DNA of 64,000 nucleotides, from contig JAUTXW010000108.1 of assembly GCA_030620095.1 (NCBI GenBank), positions 1,178,001 to 1,242,000 on the forward strand, read 5' to 3'. Shown piece after piece: positions 34,573-46,129 of the stretch. The DNA comes from Kuschelorhynchus macadamiae (lineage: Eukaryota > Arthropoda > Insecta > Coleoptera > Curculionidae). The translations under genes were made by a program, and so were the position numbers. The stretch's first letter is position 1. Each line of letters begins with the position of its first letter. The notes below the pieces were generated by a model. It did no database searches. It saw nothing but the letters and a program-made list of their open reading frames with translations, and was not told the origin of the DNA.

Positions 34573-34739
34573 ACTCCCCTACTGTAACTACATTGATGTT
34601 TTAATTTTGGAAAAATATGAGTCCTGTAGTTTTTCAAATATTAATTGCAATATTAGATATTTTTTGACACCCGGTATTAAACAGAAAATTAATTATTTTG
34701 AAGCAGTTTATTGATAGCTACTTTATGAACAATTTTACA

Positions 34740-36370
34740 AAATTTTTGAGGTTGACAGCTATGATTCTAATGGTTCGATTCCTTCTAAATCGTTGTCTTC
34801 CTCTGAAAATGATGAGGTGTCGTCGTCACTACTTGAAGATTCCAGTGTGATAACTAAATCATCAATAACCGTTTCAATTTTCAGAGAGCCATAGAAGTTC
34901 CACCATACATCCTAGGCCAAAATAAGTTTTTTTCGTTTATTATGACTTCAAATTAGTACATAAAAGCAAAATCGATTTCCCAAAAAAAGTTCGAAATTTT
35001 TGCATGTTAATGTATTTGTCGGAGAAATTTTTGTTTGAACATGGTATGATAATATGTGATTTTATAGGTATTTTAAGCTGAAAAATTCATTAAACACATT
35101 AATATTGACAAGGGATTAATATTTCTCAAGATATGAATAAATAATACATTAAATATTTGAAAATTCGCGAATTTTAAGAGAGCCATAGGAGTTCAACCAT
35201 ACATCCTAGGACAAAATAAATGTTTTTTTCGTTTTTTTTGACATCAAATTAGTACATAAACGAAGTATTAGTATTTATCTTCAATAGAACGAACATGTTT
35301 AATATACGATTTCCAATTTTCAGCCGATATTGAGTCAATCGCTCCTAATGCAAGTTCAATAGGGTTGAGGTCACACATGTATGGAGGCAGCCTTAAAGGT
35401 ATATGACCGAGGTTACGTAAAAAACCGTCAATTTTATACTTTTTTTCTCTAGGCTTGTTGGCTGATATTACTTCATATAATTGGTATTTTCTGCATGTTG
35501 GATCACATACAAGATTGTTCGGTGTAAGCCACGATATCATATGAGCTTTTGTAGAGCATTTAGTTGGCACTTTATCTTCTACGTGAGACTGATAAGACGC
35601 ATTATCCATTACCACGACTGATTTAGTGTTAGGTAGAAGGTTCTCGAGCAACCGCTTTTCAAAATTATCTCTATTCATCTGTCCATGATAGTCTCCAGTT
35701 GTTAGTCCCGAGCGAAAAACTAAAGCAGCACCTGGAACAAATCCGGCTTCTGAACCAGCATGAACTATAATAAAGCAGTAGTCGAGCGGATTCTCTGAAC
35801 AACACCTGTAACACTTTCACTTTGCCAGCATTTGTTCACTGTCATATCATTATCTACCCAGGTTTCGTCTAGGTACACAATATTGCGTCCTTCTTGCCTA
35901 TATTGCCTTACAGTTGATAGATATTTCACCCGCCAGTGAAAAATATTTGGTCTCTCAATGAGCAATTTTCGTGGCATTTGCGCCAAATAAAACGGAAAAT
36001 CTATTTTGTTCTTTACAGCACGAAGTAGGGGTTTGCAGGTCGAAACCTTCTTCAAGTTTATATAAAAATCCTCTATTGTTCGTCGAATTACTTGAATATC
36101 ACCATCGTCAATTTTATCTTTGTATGATAATCGGGGTCTTTTTTTACCAGAAGATTTTAAAGGTGAAGTAGAAAATGAGCGATCATTATGTTCTCTTTAA
36201 ATTTTTCTTACATTACTTTCCGAAACACCAGTGTAAAATGCAGCGCGAGTTCGATTTTGAATTGGAATAATCAAACAATTATTTTCAGCTTCTCTAGTAC
36301 AGGCCTCTATAACGCTCGCAATAACTTCACGTGCACCGCTTCGAGTTGTTTTTTCTCTTTTGCTCGCCAT
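34740..36370 (-). pseudogene. Sailor-like (DD82E-type) transposase, copy B
   Basis: The start at 36370 gives MASKREKTTRSGAREVIASV and a helix-turn-helix region ending FYTGVSESNVRKI. Then come KKVSTCKPLLRAVKNKIDFP, NIVYLDETWVDNDMTVNKCW (first Asp) and VVVMDNASYQSHVEDKVPTK (second Asp). LRLPPYMCDLNPIELALGAI carries the final Glu 82 residues after the second Asp, as in DD82E enzymes. The frame ends at EDKY because about 390 bp is inserted at 34881-35267. Beyond it lies the acidic tail (VIDDLVITLESSSSDD). About 28 residues present in copy A after ELAW are deleted here. Other frameshifts lie near 35765 and 35700. Confidence 0.8.
34881..35267. repeat. Insertion with 83-bp direct repeats (satellite-like, ~295-bp period)
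   Basis: 34883-34964 and 35178-35260 are near-identical direct repeats starting AGAGAGCCATAG, offset by 295 bp. The insertion separates coding sequence that is contiguous in copy A. It looks like 1.3 units of a satellite monomer. Confidence 0.65.
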
Positions 36371-36430
36371 CGTTACTTTGAAATAATAATTCAGATTCCA
36401 CGCAACGCATTTATATAGAAGTGAGAACAA
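36197..36430 (-). promoter_or_regulatory. Short 5' leader region of Sailor-like copy B
   Basis: The frame is open upstream of the ATG at 36370, but the preferred start is MASKREK because copy A has the same ATG context (GATGGCGAGCAAAAG). The upstream 20 codons are treated as leader. Confidence 0.3.
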
Positions 36431-36690
36431 ATGCTCGAAATGTATAGGCGCCTCTGGAAATAGCTAGAACCTTCTAGCGGCAAGTGCATGGAGACTCTAG
36501 GCACATCCCAATTACAAGTGGACCAGTGCGAAATTAACTAAATCCTTTTTATAGGTGAAGAGGCAAACTGTTACAACAAATAAAATAACATAAAATAATT
36601 TGCGTACACAAATTTTACTTTTCCGCTTGCTTAAGACTATGAACCTTTATTTTAAGGACCTCCCGGTCTTCTTTCGTGTCCCGCACTTTA

Positions 36691-38289
36691 ATTTCTATAT
36701 AACATGGTTCCGCCAGATTGGATTTTTACCAAAATATTACCAAGTAATCTCCATATGAGCCTTAGTTTTTGCCTAAAATTTGAAGTCAATCTGGTAACTA
36801 GTTTTTAAAGCTATGTCGCGAACTGCCATACGGAGAGACGAATCCACGGAATTGATAACATGACGTTTTAAATTTTTATTACACCCAATTAATAATATTA
36901 ATCAATTGAACTATAAATGGGTAATATGAGAAATTGTATATGTGTCGTGCGTAACAAATTCAAAGTTGATTCTATTTGGAAATGTGAATAGAGCTTTATC
37001 GGTTTGTATGACATTGACAGAAGTGAAAATTGCACGAATGCATTTTTCACGAAAAAATACTTTTAGCTTGGGTTTTGCTTTTTTTGCCACTTAAAATTAA
37101 ACGCGAAAAGTCTTTACAGTAGACAGTTTTCTAAATCTATTTCAAGCTAACTTTGTTTTTGTTCGGAAGTACTTAACGTGGAACGCAGCGTTTGTTTACA
37201 AGGCTCCGTCGTTCATGTGAGCAAGAATTTGCTTTGGATTGAGGTAGGTCTAAAACTGGGTCTGTGTTCCTACATTTTTATAGATATAGGTGCATGAGTT
37301 AGTGGTAACTTAACTGAAAATAATAACATAACGTGTGGAAAAATTTGCGGGATTTTGTATTTATATAAGGTTTCTGTACATCTACTACAGTTAAAGCCTT
37401 GGATTAAATACACAAACAAAAACAGTTACTCAACAGAAAATAAAAAAATTAGAAAACTAATTGCTATGCCACATCCAAAAATAACAAGAAAATGGCGTCA
37501 AAATGACTTTCATAAACGAAGAATAAATATGCAATAACTATTTGTTTTTCTTAAATAACCCGTTATTTAAGAAATGTTAGTGATTATTTGATGGAAATAT
37601 GTTTTTGTTTAGGAGCAGTTATATTTGTTTTAAACAAACCAAAAATAGTTTGGGTCATTTGTAGAAGCCAATATGACGCCATGTTTACACGCATATTTTA
37701 AATAGTGTAAGAGAACGTTTAGAAAAATTAAAATAAAATTGTCCAGGCTCTAAAGTTTATTAAAGATATATATAGCTTAGTTATTTTCATTATTTTTAAA
37801 TTATTTATCGATTTACGATGGTTTCGGTTTGTTATGATTAAGCTGCTGTATTAGTTAACGCAAATATTTACTGCAAATTTGTACATATTAATGTTGAAAA
37901 AAAAAATGTTTCTACCTTCAAATAAATGACCGAAATTATATTTTTACTGAAAAGTAAAACCACATTCTAAATAATGAAAATATATAGCATTTTTATTTCT
38001 TTCACAAATAAATAATATATTTAAATTTATTAAAGATTATTAGGCAGGATGCTTTTACGTTCTTGATTTAAATAATAAGATATTTGATATTTATGATTTA
38101 GAAGAAACAAAACTCTATTTGAGTTATATACCACATTAATTTGATTAACATACATTAATTCAAATAAACTTGACATAATTAAATAATTTTGACATTTTTT
38201 AAACAAATATTTGTTTCGTTTATGGAAAACAATTATTTGTTCCAGTAAAGTCCACTTTGTTTTTTCAGTGTTGTAATGGCCATTTTGAA
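36691..38289. other. No gene; remainder of ~150-bp repeat at 36691-36850
   Basis: The first 160 bp continue the tandem repeat interrupted by copy B (GATTGGATTTTTACCAAAAT, then GCTATGTCGCGAA). After that I recognise nothing. Confidence 0.5.
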
Positions 38290-38600
38290 CGGTGCACCTC
38301 ACCTCAAGTATAACATCGCAGAACCATACCGCATCAAAACGAACAGAGAATTTGTAGAAATGTATAACCATCCGAATATAACAAAAATGATTAAATCAGA
38401 CAGGTAGGCAGGACATGATAATAGGCAAGATGATCGAATAATCAAATTATTGTGGGTATACATTCCAGTAGGAAAGAGGTCATTAGGAAGTCCAAGGATG
38501 CGCTGAAGGAACAACGTGTACAAAGTAATCTAAGAGTCATGAACAATAACGCGGCCGATGATCAGACGAATGAGATTGCTGAAAGCATATTATGAAGTCA
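38290..38600 (+). pseudogene. LINE reverse transcriptase C-terminal scrap
   Basis: Translation gives YRIKTNREFVEMYNHPNITK, MIKSDR, a stop, then broken LLWVYIPVGKRSLGSPRMR and NNVYK. This matches the segment after the reverse transcriptase in RTE-like non-LTR elements (usual form: R.TN.E...Y..P.I...IK..RL.W.GHV then GRP..RW). It is damaged by several stops, has no catalytic residues left and no visible 3' tail. It is unrelated to the two CR1/Jockey-like LINEs of the window. Confidence 0.55.
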
Positions 38601-38907
38601 GCCAAGACCAACCCAGGGTTGCAGTACTATTGAGTGTGATGCAAACTTAAGTAATCGGTCTTGACTTGTCACAATATTACTTTTCGAGCCAACCCGCCAA
38701 TTTGATAAATATGTAGAAAGCGTCCAGCTTGTTAACATTGCTCGACGCTTTAGTGATAACTTAACCTTGAAATAATTTTTTTCTGTATTTAGATAGTGTT
38801 GAATTGAACACGTAGACACAGGAATAGTGAACTGGGACCCAATTTAGTTCCGCAAATAAGTAATACATACATACTGTCTTGTCTTCAAATATTTTTCGTT
38901 TTGTTTT
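38601..38907. other. No gene recognised
   Basis: Short stretch between the LINE scrap and hAT copy D. Confidence 0.5.
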
Positions 38908-38915
38908 GTTCCACT

Positions 38916-41619
38916 CTGGGGCGTGCGGTGAAATTTTAAGAGAAGGAAGCAATTTTTAGAAACTTACCTATTTCTAATATAATCGGTTCTTCGATCATTT
39001 TTTGCAAATTCGTCAATGACGTCATCATAAAAACGTCGATACTCTGACATATTTTGGAGAAGTTTATTTTCAATGGACAACAGCGATGTATGCGAAAGTC
39101 TCTCCTGCCCCGTTGAATTTCTCACGAAATTTTTTTATACGTTTAAGTGTTGAAAAATTGCATTCTACTGATAAAATTCTGGCAGGTATTGTCAATACTA
39201 ATTCACCCAATTTCGACACTTCGGTTTAGGCATCTTCCAACTCCTTGTCTTTTAAAAATTGCATTAGTTCCTTAGCGTTATTTTTTGCGCTAATGTCATC
39301 AGTTTCGTAAATCACTTTCAGTTCAGATCGCAGTAACACTCGGTCGAAGAACTGGCCACAATAAAGAACATGAGATTTAGACGCATCTTCTGGAAAAGTT
39401 TTTCCTTTAAATGCATCAAAATTGCAGAGCTCGAGGAATTTAAAATCATATAAACCGTTAAATCTATAGTTTATTTGATGCTGAATTTGATCGATTATTT
39501 CATAAAAGAGGCGTTTGTATGATGTTTGAACATCTCCCACCTTGTCCGTTCGAAGACTCTTGGCTTGTGGCTCTACATTTAACGTCATCGTTTTCTCCCA
39601 AAATAAGTCAAAGTCATCACTTTTTTGGCTTAACATGGACTTAAAATCATCCACTTTTTTCAGGCAAAAAGCAATATCATTTCTTTTAGTTTGTAATATA
39701 TTAAAAACATTGTCCCAGAATGGAAATATTTCTGAAAACATGTTCAACAAATAATTAAAATTAAAATCTCGTTTCAAACAGTGCAAAAACCCCCTCGAAC
39801 TATTTATTGCTTCCGAGTCCCACGTTTCATTATTTTCTATTATATTCTCAAATAGTTCAATCAGTGATTCACGATTTTCAGATACTGTTAACGCAAGTCT
39901 TCCATTATAGTTCCACCTAGTAGGAGCTACTTTGGGCAATCGATTGTGGACAATGGAGTCCAAAACTTATGTACGTTTTGTTGACTTGGAAAAAAAGCAG
40001 CCATGCCACTTAAAGTAACGAAAAATACTTTACACTCTTTAATGTGATTGAAGGACTGGGATAAAACTAAATTTAATTTATGAGCAAAACAATGGACAAA
40101 CACAGCACTTGAGAAAGTTTCTCGAACTTTAGCTTGCAGACCTCCTAATTGTCCTGCCATCACTGCAGCTCCATCATAGCTTTAAACAACTAATTTTTTC
40201 TCTCCATTAATTTCTTTAGTAACGTTATAAACTACGGTATATAATGCATCTGCTGTACGATTTTCGGACACATTCTTAAAACCTAAAAATCGCTCTGGAA
40301 TACTTCCGTCTGTTTTAACATAGCGCATTACTATAGATAATTGGCTAAAATTAGTGATATCAGTTGTTTCGTCCAGAACAATAGCAATGAACCGCGCCTC
40401 GCCAATCTCCTGCTTAATTCTTTTTAGAATAATGGTTGCAACAGCGTAAATTAAATCGTTCTGGATTCGATTCGACGTTCCGCGAAAAACGCTAGACTGC
40501 TCTGAATGATTTTTTAAGCAATCATCATAATTAGTCACTAAATTAAATAAATCTTGAACATTTCCTCTATTTGAAGAAACCCTTGTTTCGTCATGACCTC
40601 TAAATCCCAATTTCTGCTGTCCGAGAAAACAAACAACATCGATCAGTATTCTTAATATTTGCCTATTTTTATCGACTAGTTCATTGTGTTGGCGGTGACT
40701 AATTTCCAACTGTTTATTAAGGGCGTGTTCAATTCTGGTTTTGCCGAAAAATTTTTCTTTTATGAAGGCCTGCAAATGCGCTTTGGACATAAAGCGTCTT
40801 TTTGTAGCTTTATGGAAATTGTTTAAATCGGAAAAACCAGTTTTATTCCAGACACCTTTTTCATTTTCAAAAAGTAAACATGGCCAACAAAATAATTTAC
40901 TTATATTTTCACACCCTGTTAGACATTTAAATTGTTAGTATTGTTTTTCCGGATAAAAATGTCTAATACACTTTTTCATTTTTGTGGTTAAATTTTTCAT
41001 AGGCGGTTTTGCCCTTCCTTTGTAAATTATTTGAAGCTTATCAGCGAAGTTTAATGTTGAAGATCCCTTTGTTATTAAGACACAGACCACACATTCAAAC
41101 ACACTCTTCTTACTAAATTCTCCAACATTTTCAACGTAATTACAGACAGCCGAAGTTGACGGTATTTGCATATCCACATCCGTATTATTGTCTTTCATAT
41201 CGCATCATGCACGACGCGACGTACGTATCACACAACACCCGAATAGCCGTTCAAACAAAGAACCTACTCCAAAGATAGCTTCCGCCATCACTTAAAGCAC
41301 GCGACTGAAATGCAGCAAAAATTGCAAATAGCCGGTGGAAAGTTCAATAACCTTTGGCTCGATTCACAGGAAATCAAGCATACAGGACCTGACTGCAGAG
41401 AAGCTAGCGGCCTGCATAGGTTCTATTTGATATTCTATTGTGGCTGGGTCGGAGTCAAGGCCGCATTTATTATGGGCTTGATAATTAAGATAATATTTTA
41501 GCATTTTTAATATAATAAATTAATGGTTTCCTATTTCTAAATTTACATTTTAGAAGATGTTTTGTAATTTTTTTTGGGGAAGCACTGCTTCCCTTGCTTC
41601 CATGGACTGCACGCCCCTG
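38916..41619 (-). mobile_element. hAT transposon, copy D
   Basis: Termini CTGGGGCGTGCGGTG and CATGGACTGCACGCCCCTG; the 8-bp target copies are GTTCCACT and GTTCCACC (7 of 8). The length is 2.7 kb. It is inverted relative to copy C and very similar to it. The right flank is the ~150-bp repeat, so it landed in that repeat. Confidence 0.85.
38968..41198 (-). pseudogene. hAT transposase, copy D (best preserved)
   Basis: The start at 41198 gives MKDNNTDVDMQIPSTSA, then a TTF-type zinc finger (FECVVCVLITKG and, after a break, the CWPCLLF region). Next are KAHLQAFIKEKFFGKTRIEH and LGFRGHDETRV. The core reads AIVLDETTDITNFSQLS (first Asp), SYDGAAVMAGQ (second Asp) and VHCFAHKLNLVLSQS. After a frameshift near 39950 comes MDSIVHNRLPKVAPTRWNYN and a long helical insertion domain. 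The C-terminal dimerisation motif is LVLTIPARILSVECNFSTLK. Only a few lesions are seen: stops at about 40182 and 39226 and breaks near 40930 and 39950. Each stop differs from copy C by what looks like one base. Confidence 0.85.
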
Positions 41620-42440
41620 GTTCCACCATATTGAATCCTTACCAGTTTTAAACATTTTATTTAATCTACATTTTGTACCGCCGTCTTGAATTCGTTCCTC
41701 AATTTTACCATTTTAACTTTCTATCACACTTAATTCATCCACAAAATTTTATGTTGTTTTTCCATAATGTTTTTTTATAATAATTCACTAAGCCGTCATT
41801 TTGATTTGCTGCCTTATATTTATACCAAAATGTTAGCAGTTCATTTTTAGGTACACTCGATTTTTGTGCAAAATTTTAGGTAAATTGGATTATCAGTTTT
41901 TCTGGTCATATTTTTTTAAACAGTTCACTAGGCCGCAATTTGAATCCGTCATGTTGAATTTTTACCAAAATGTCACCAAGTCATCCCTATATTGCCTCAA
42001 ATTTTGTATCAAATTCTAAGGTCAATAGGGTAAATAATTGTTGAACTGACGCGAAAAGTCAGACAGGCAGACCGACAGACATACCGACGGAAATGAGGAA
42101 ACGTGTTTTTTAGCATCTAGCAACGCTAAAAAGTAAAAATCTATAAAACCCTGAAACGGTGACTTTTCACGATAGCAAACATTTTATTTGGCCGCCGTTT
42201 TGTTCCACGATCTTGAATTCGTACATTAATTTTATCAGCTCATCTCTATATCGCACCTAATTCTTGCACCAAATTTACAATCAATCTAATAAGTAGTTTT
42301 CTCAGGCTGCTTTTTAAATATTTTATCAAGCCGCCATTTTGTTTTTCCATCATGGATTCCTTAAATTGAGGTAAATCGGATTAGTGGTGTTTTAATTGCT
42401 GAATAGCCCATTGCCACATTTCAAAATGTTTTACAAGGTT
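41620..42440 (+). repeat. ~150-bp tandem-type repeat, part 2
   Basis: About five diverged units with AGGCCGCCATTTTG-like, TTACCAAAATGT-like and CTATATYGCAYC-like blocks. One unit carries GACAGACATACCGACGG and CGCTAAAAAGTAAAAATC. The array resumes at 46130 after the LINE. No gene is seen. Confidence 0.6.
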
Positions 42441-42479
42441 TGACTGAGACCCATTTTCCTATACGCAGAATAAAATGTA

Positions 42480-44110
42480 AAGAAAAGAAGCCATGGATAA
42501 CAATTGACCTTAAAATATCATCTAAAAATATAAAATCTCTTCACACCATTAGAAAGTATACAAATAGTATATTTTTCAAAATTACTTCAATGACTATAGA
42601 AGAATTTACAGGCAGCTGATAAGGTTGGCAAAGGATCTACATTATTGAGAAAGAATATCCAAAGCGCACAAGTCGAAAGAAAATTGGAGAATAGTAAAAA
42701 ACTTAACAGATAGCAATATGAGTAAACAAAATACTGTAAATATCAATCCAAATACTCTTAATTTTTGTTATTGTTCAATAGCTTCTCATCTCTGAAGAAA
42801 TATTAATTCCCAGCTTGACCCCTTAAGCTTCCTTCAAGATATCTCTATACGGGACTCATTGTATCTTAGGAGGACTGATAGATTTCAAATAAAAAACATA
42901 TTAAGGGATATTCAAAATAAAATATCTAGTGGAATTGATGGGATATCTGTAAAAATTTTTGAGAACATTCCCAATAATGCGCTAAATGTATTGGCCGAGG
43001 CCAAAAATATTTGTTTTTGTAATGGATACTTTCCTTCTTGCCTAAGAATAGCGATTGTGGTTCCAGTATATAAATGATGACTCTTTAAATTACCGCCCTT
43101 TATCTTTGCTGTGTTCATTATCAAAGATTATTGAAAAACTGGCCAAGGAACAAATGATACGTTTCCTAAAGAATAACAATATTTTGACTCACAGATAATT
43201 TGGGTCTCTGAGTGGGAAGGGCACTAATGATGTCATTTTTTCATTTCTGGAATCCTTGTATACTACCCATAATGAGGGAGATGTGGCTGATGCAATGTTC
43301 TGTGACTTCTCAAAGACCTTTGACTGTGTGATTCACCGAATACTACTCCGGAAGCAATCCTACTATGGATATAAAGTGGTTTGAGTCATACCTTTCTGAC
43401 AGAGAGTGTGTTCCTCAGGGTTCGGTGTGGGGACCCATTCTTATATATTAATGACCTTACCAAAATTAACATACAAGGAACTTTTATCATCTTCGCCAAC
43501 AACACGACAATTTTGCGGAGGGATAGATCAGCTGAAAACCTTAAATTTAACATATCACGGGAGCTACTCAAGATTAAGCAATGGTGCGAAGCAAACTTCC
43601 TCTGTTTCAACACGACTAATGTTAATATTTGGACTTTTAAGACAGCCTATTCCTGGATTCACAGGTTATTGAAATTAAATCTGTTACGAGATTTTTTGCC
43701 ATTTACATTGATGAAAAACTAAAATTTAAAGACCATATTTTAGACGCAAATAAGAAGCTGTCGTCTGGATGTTATGCGAGTTATTTCCAATGAACTTGGT
43801 ATATGTATGTATATCATACTTTAATTAAGTCCCACCTCCAATATGGAATAGCTTTTTGGGGACTATCTAGCCAACACCTCGTCACTTCTGTATTCAGATT
43901 GCAGAAGAGGGCAATCAGATATACGTGCAAGGCAGGAGTATATGATCATTGTAGGTCATTGCTTTTGCAAGAAAGACTGCTGACACTACCTTATTTATGA
44001 ATCTTGGAAACAGCGTATCTTATACATAAAAAAACCAGAAACTTAATTCAAACTAATGCTTATAATCTACGTAATACAAATAGAATACCATTGTAAATAC
44101 CAAAGTCTGC
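42480..44110 (+). pseudogene. LINE reverse transcriptase with damaged catalytic box
   Basis: The linker domain (KPWITIDLKISSKNIKSLHT) is followed by ISSGIDGISVKIFEN, NGYFPSCLRIAIVVPVYK and NYRPLSLLCSLSKIIEKLAK. FCDFSKTFDCV retains the first catalytic Asp. CVPQGSVWGPILIYINDL is shortened by a few residues. The catalytic FADDT box reads FANNT, with both Asp codons changed to Asn (GAC to AAC type). Thumb sequence continues as SHLQYGIAFWG and LQKRAIRYTCK. Stops and frameshifts near 43075, 43195, 43380 and 43720 add to the decay. A final piece after the inserted LINE reads LKRIQNLLHFKKLIKWRLVT. Confidence 0.75.
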
Positions 44111-44112
44111 AC

Positions 44113-45480
44113 TAGTAGTAGTAGTAGTTAGAGGGAGGTCTAGAGACCTGACTGGTAGGCCTATAAGGCCCTTTCAGTCTACCCCAGCTCCTCCCTCAAC
44201 CACCACCCGCCACCAGGTGTACATCCTTGAATCTGCCTGTCCTTACTATGTAAGTCTGCATATTCTTCCATGCAAGATCCTTAACTTCGTCCCTATGCAA
44301 GACCGTAGTGCCCAAACTATCTCGTCGCAGTCTCGCTCGCACTTCACATCTGCACAGGAAGTGAAGCGGAGTTTCCTCCTCTTCCTGACACTCCGTGCAG
44401 ATAGAATCTTCCTCAATGCCTAACATAAAGAGGTGTCTCCTCAATCGACAGTGCCCCGTTACTATCCCTACGATGGAATTTAGAGCTTTCCTGTCTCGGG
44501 CTAGAAACCACTCTGTTCGGCCCTTATCGGGCTTCACAATGAAGTCTTTAGCTTGTCTCCCGACCCCGGACTGGCCCCATTCAGGTTGAAGTTCATGTTG
44601 TGCCCAGTCGTCTGGTGCTGTCCTTATCTGCTGCCTAGTGATGCCTAAAGCTGGTTCTGGTCCTACATACGAGCTGGTGGCGCCGAGTCTAGCAAACTCA
44701 TCTGCCCTCTCGTTGCCCGCAATCCCACAGTGTCCTGGCACCAAAACTGATCCCGCCATGGGTGAGTCGAGCACCTTAAGTGCTGCTTGACTGTCTGAGC
44801 ATGTGACAATCTCTCCCTCTGCCCCCTCTATGACTTCCTTCATCGTTATTGCCATTAGAATGGCATATACCTCAGCATGAAACACCGTTGAAAACTTCCC
44901 CAAAGGGAAGCTGGACCCGGTTTGTGTAGCCTCAATATAAACTCCAGCACCAGAGGATTGCAACTGTGTCATACGTGAACCATCCGTTTAACAAACAATT
45001 GCCTCTCTGGAGAACTCCAGCCTGTTTCTCTCCCAGTCCTCTCTCTCGGGGATTGAGATACTATAACCCTTATGCCATCTTAGTCTGCCTGAGGGTCGTG
45101 CTACTCTGTAGATAGATAAAGGGATCTCTCTTTCCACAATGTGGGAGATCCTTGCATGACCCACAACCTCACCTTTGGTATGCCAAGGTCCTGCGTCTCT
45201 CATTCGCAAGTGCGCTGCCATAGCCTCTTCCTTAATGAAAGTCACCAGTCTCTGGACTTTTGCAATGGTTTTCCTCTCCAAGGTCAGTTGTTGACCATAC
45301 AATCTTGGGGGTCGAAAATCTCCTAAATTCCTTCTCCTTGTAAAGAGGATCATCTCAGTCTTCCGCGTATTAACCGTGAGACCTACCTCATTCCACCATG
45401 CCTTCAATATATTACAGGCCATCTGCATTCTCTCGCAGATGATGCCCAAGTACTTGCCTGATATTAGAATCAATAAATTC
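44113..45480 (-). mobile_element. I-type LINE insertion, 5'-truncated, (CTA)n tail
   Basis: It lies on the minus strand, with its 3' end at 44113 in a five-unit CTA tail (TAG on the plus strand). Coding starts just after the reverse transcriptase YADD position (LLILISGKYLGIICERMQ) and runs to an RNase H domain. Possible target copies AAAGTCTGCAC and AAATTCTGCTC flank it (9 of 11 match). It is younger than the LINE it interrupts. Confidence 0.75.
44196..45480 (-). pseudogene. I-type LINE ORF2 C-terminus: RT thumb and RNase H
   Basis: The upstream part reads ACNILKAWWNEVGLTVNTRK, TEMILFTRRRNLGDFRPPRL and YGQQLTLE, the reverse transcriptase C-terminus; a piece of the thumb is then deleted. The RNase H domain follows: GAGVYIEATQTGSSFPLG, FHAEVYAILMAI (conserved Glu), VTCSDSQAALKVLDSP (Asp) and VPGHCGIAGNERADEFARLG (His and Asp). 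A zinc-knuckle-like end (CTECQEEEETPLHFLC) and a tail to VAGGG and a stop complete it. The catalytic pattern of RNase H is intact although the element as a whole is truncated. A stop at about 44988 separates the two open frames. Confidence 0.85.
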
Positions 45481-46129
45481 TGCTCTAACAAAAGAATCAA
45501 TAATTTATGAAAGTATAAATATATATAATCACTCACCTGCAGAACTAAAAAGGATTCAGAACTTACTACATTTTAAAAAGCTGATAAAATGGAGATTGGT
45601 TACTAAAGCATACTATGATCTAATCGAGTATTATACCAATACACTTTAACTATAACCGTAGTGCAAGTCCTTGCAGCAACATGCCAACATCAATTATGTT
45701 TATAGTTTGTCTATTTTGTCTGTGTTTGACGTAGGTTAGTTTTACGAAAAGTAGGATTCTTGTGAATGTTGTAACAATCGTATTGCATTTGTTGGAAAAA
45801 AATACATTTATAATTGTCAATTTTTAAACTTAATATAAGCATTATTTTAATTTGTTTTTACAGTCTTGATATAAGAGAATTACCCTTTGATACTCTTAGA
45901 AATATTGTATTATTTTAGCAGTGCCTAAAAACAAAATTTACTATTTGTGTAGCATTATTTTCATTTTTTTTTTAACTTCAGTAATCCCAATTGTGTACAT
46001 TAGTTTTCCATTTCTTTTTGGAGCTGCTTTGATTTTCTTTATTTTAATTTTATTAATTATTAAAGCCTTGTCACTAAGATTTGATCTCTGGACAATAAAG
46101 CATATTTTGACTTTGACTTATTTAGTAAT

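Larger units (their letters stand above)
33423..36688 (-). mobile_element. Sailor-like transposon, copy B (with nested insertions)
   Basis: Termini AAGTCCGGGACACGAAAG and CTTTCGTGTCCCGCACTT, flanked by TA at 33421-33422 and 36689-36690. The 3.27-kb length exceeds copy A because it holds a fuller foldback (33828-34572), a MITE inside that, and a satellite-like insertion at 34881-35267. Confidence 0.85.
42441..46119 (+). mobile_element. CR1/Jockey-like LINE, split by a second LINE
   Basis: Coding runs from about 42480 to 44110 and resumes at about 45485-45650. The 3' end reads GACAATAAAGCATATTTTGA followed by CTTTGACTT-type tail at 46091-46119. This matches the terminal signature of the LINE at 15.1 kb. 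Left and right flanks are both ~150-bp repeat, so it landed within that array. The middle is interrupted by an I-type LINE at 44113-45480. Confidence 0.7.
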
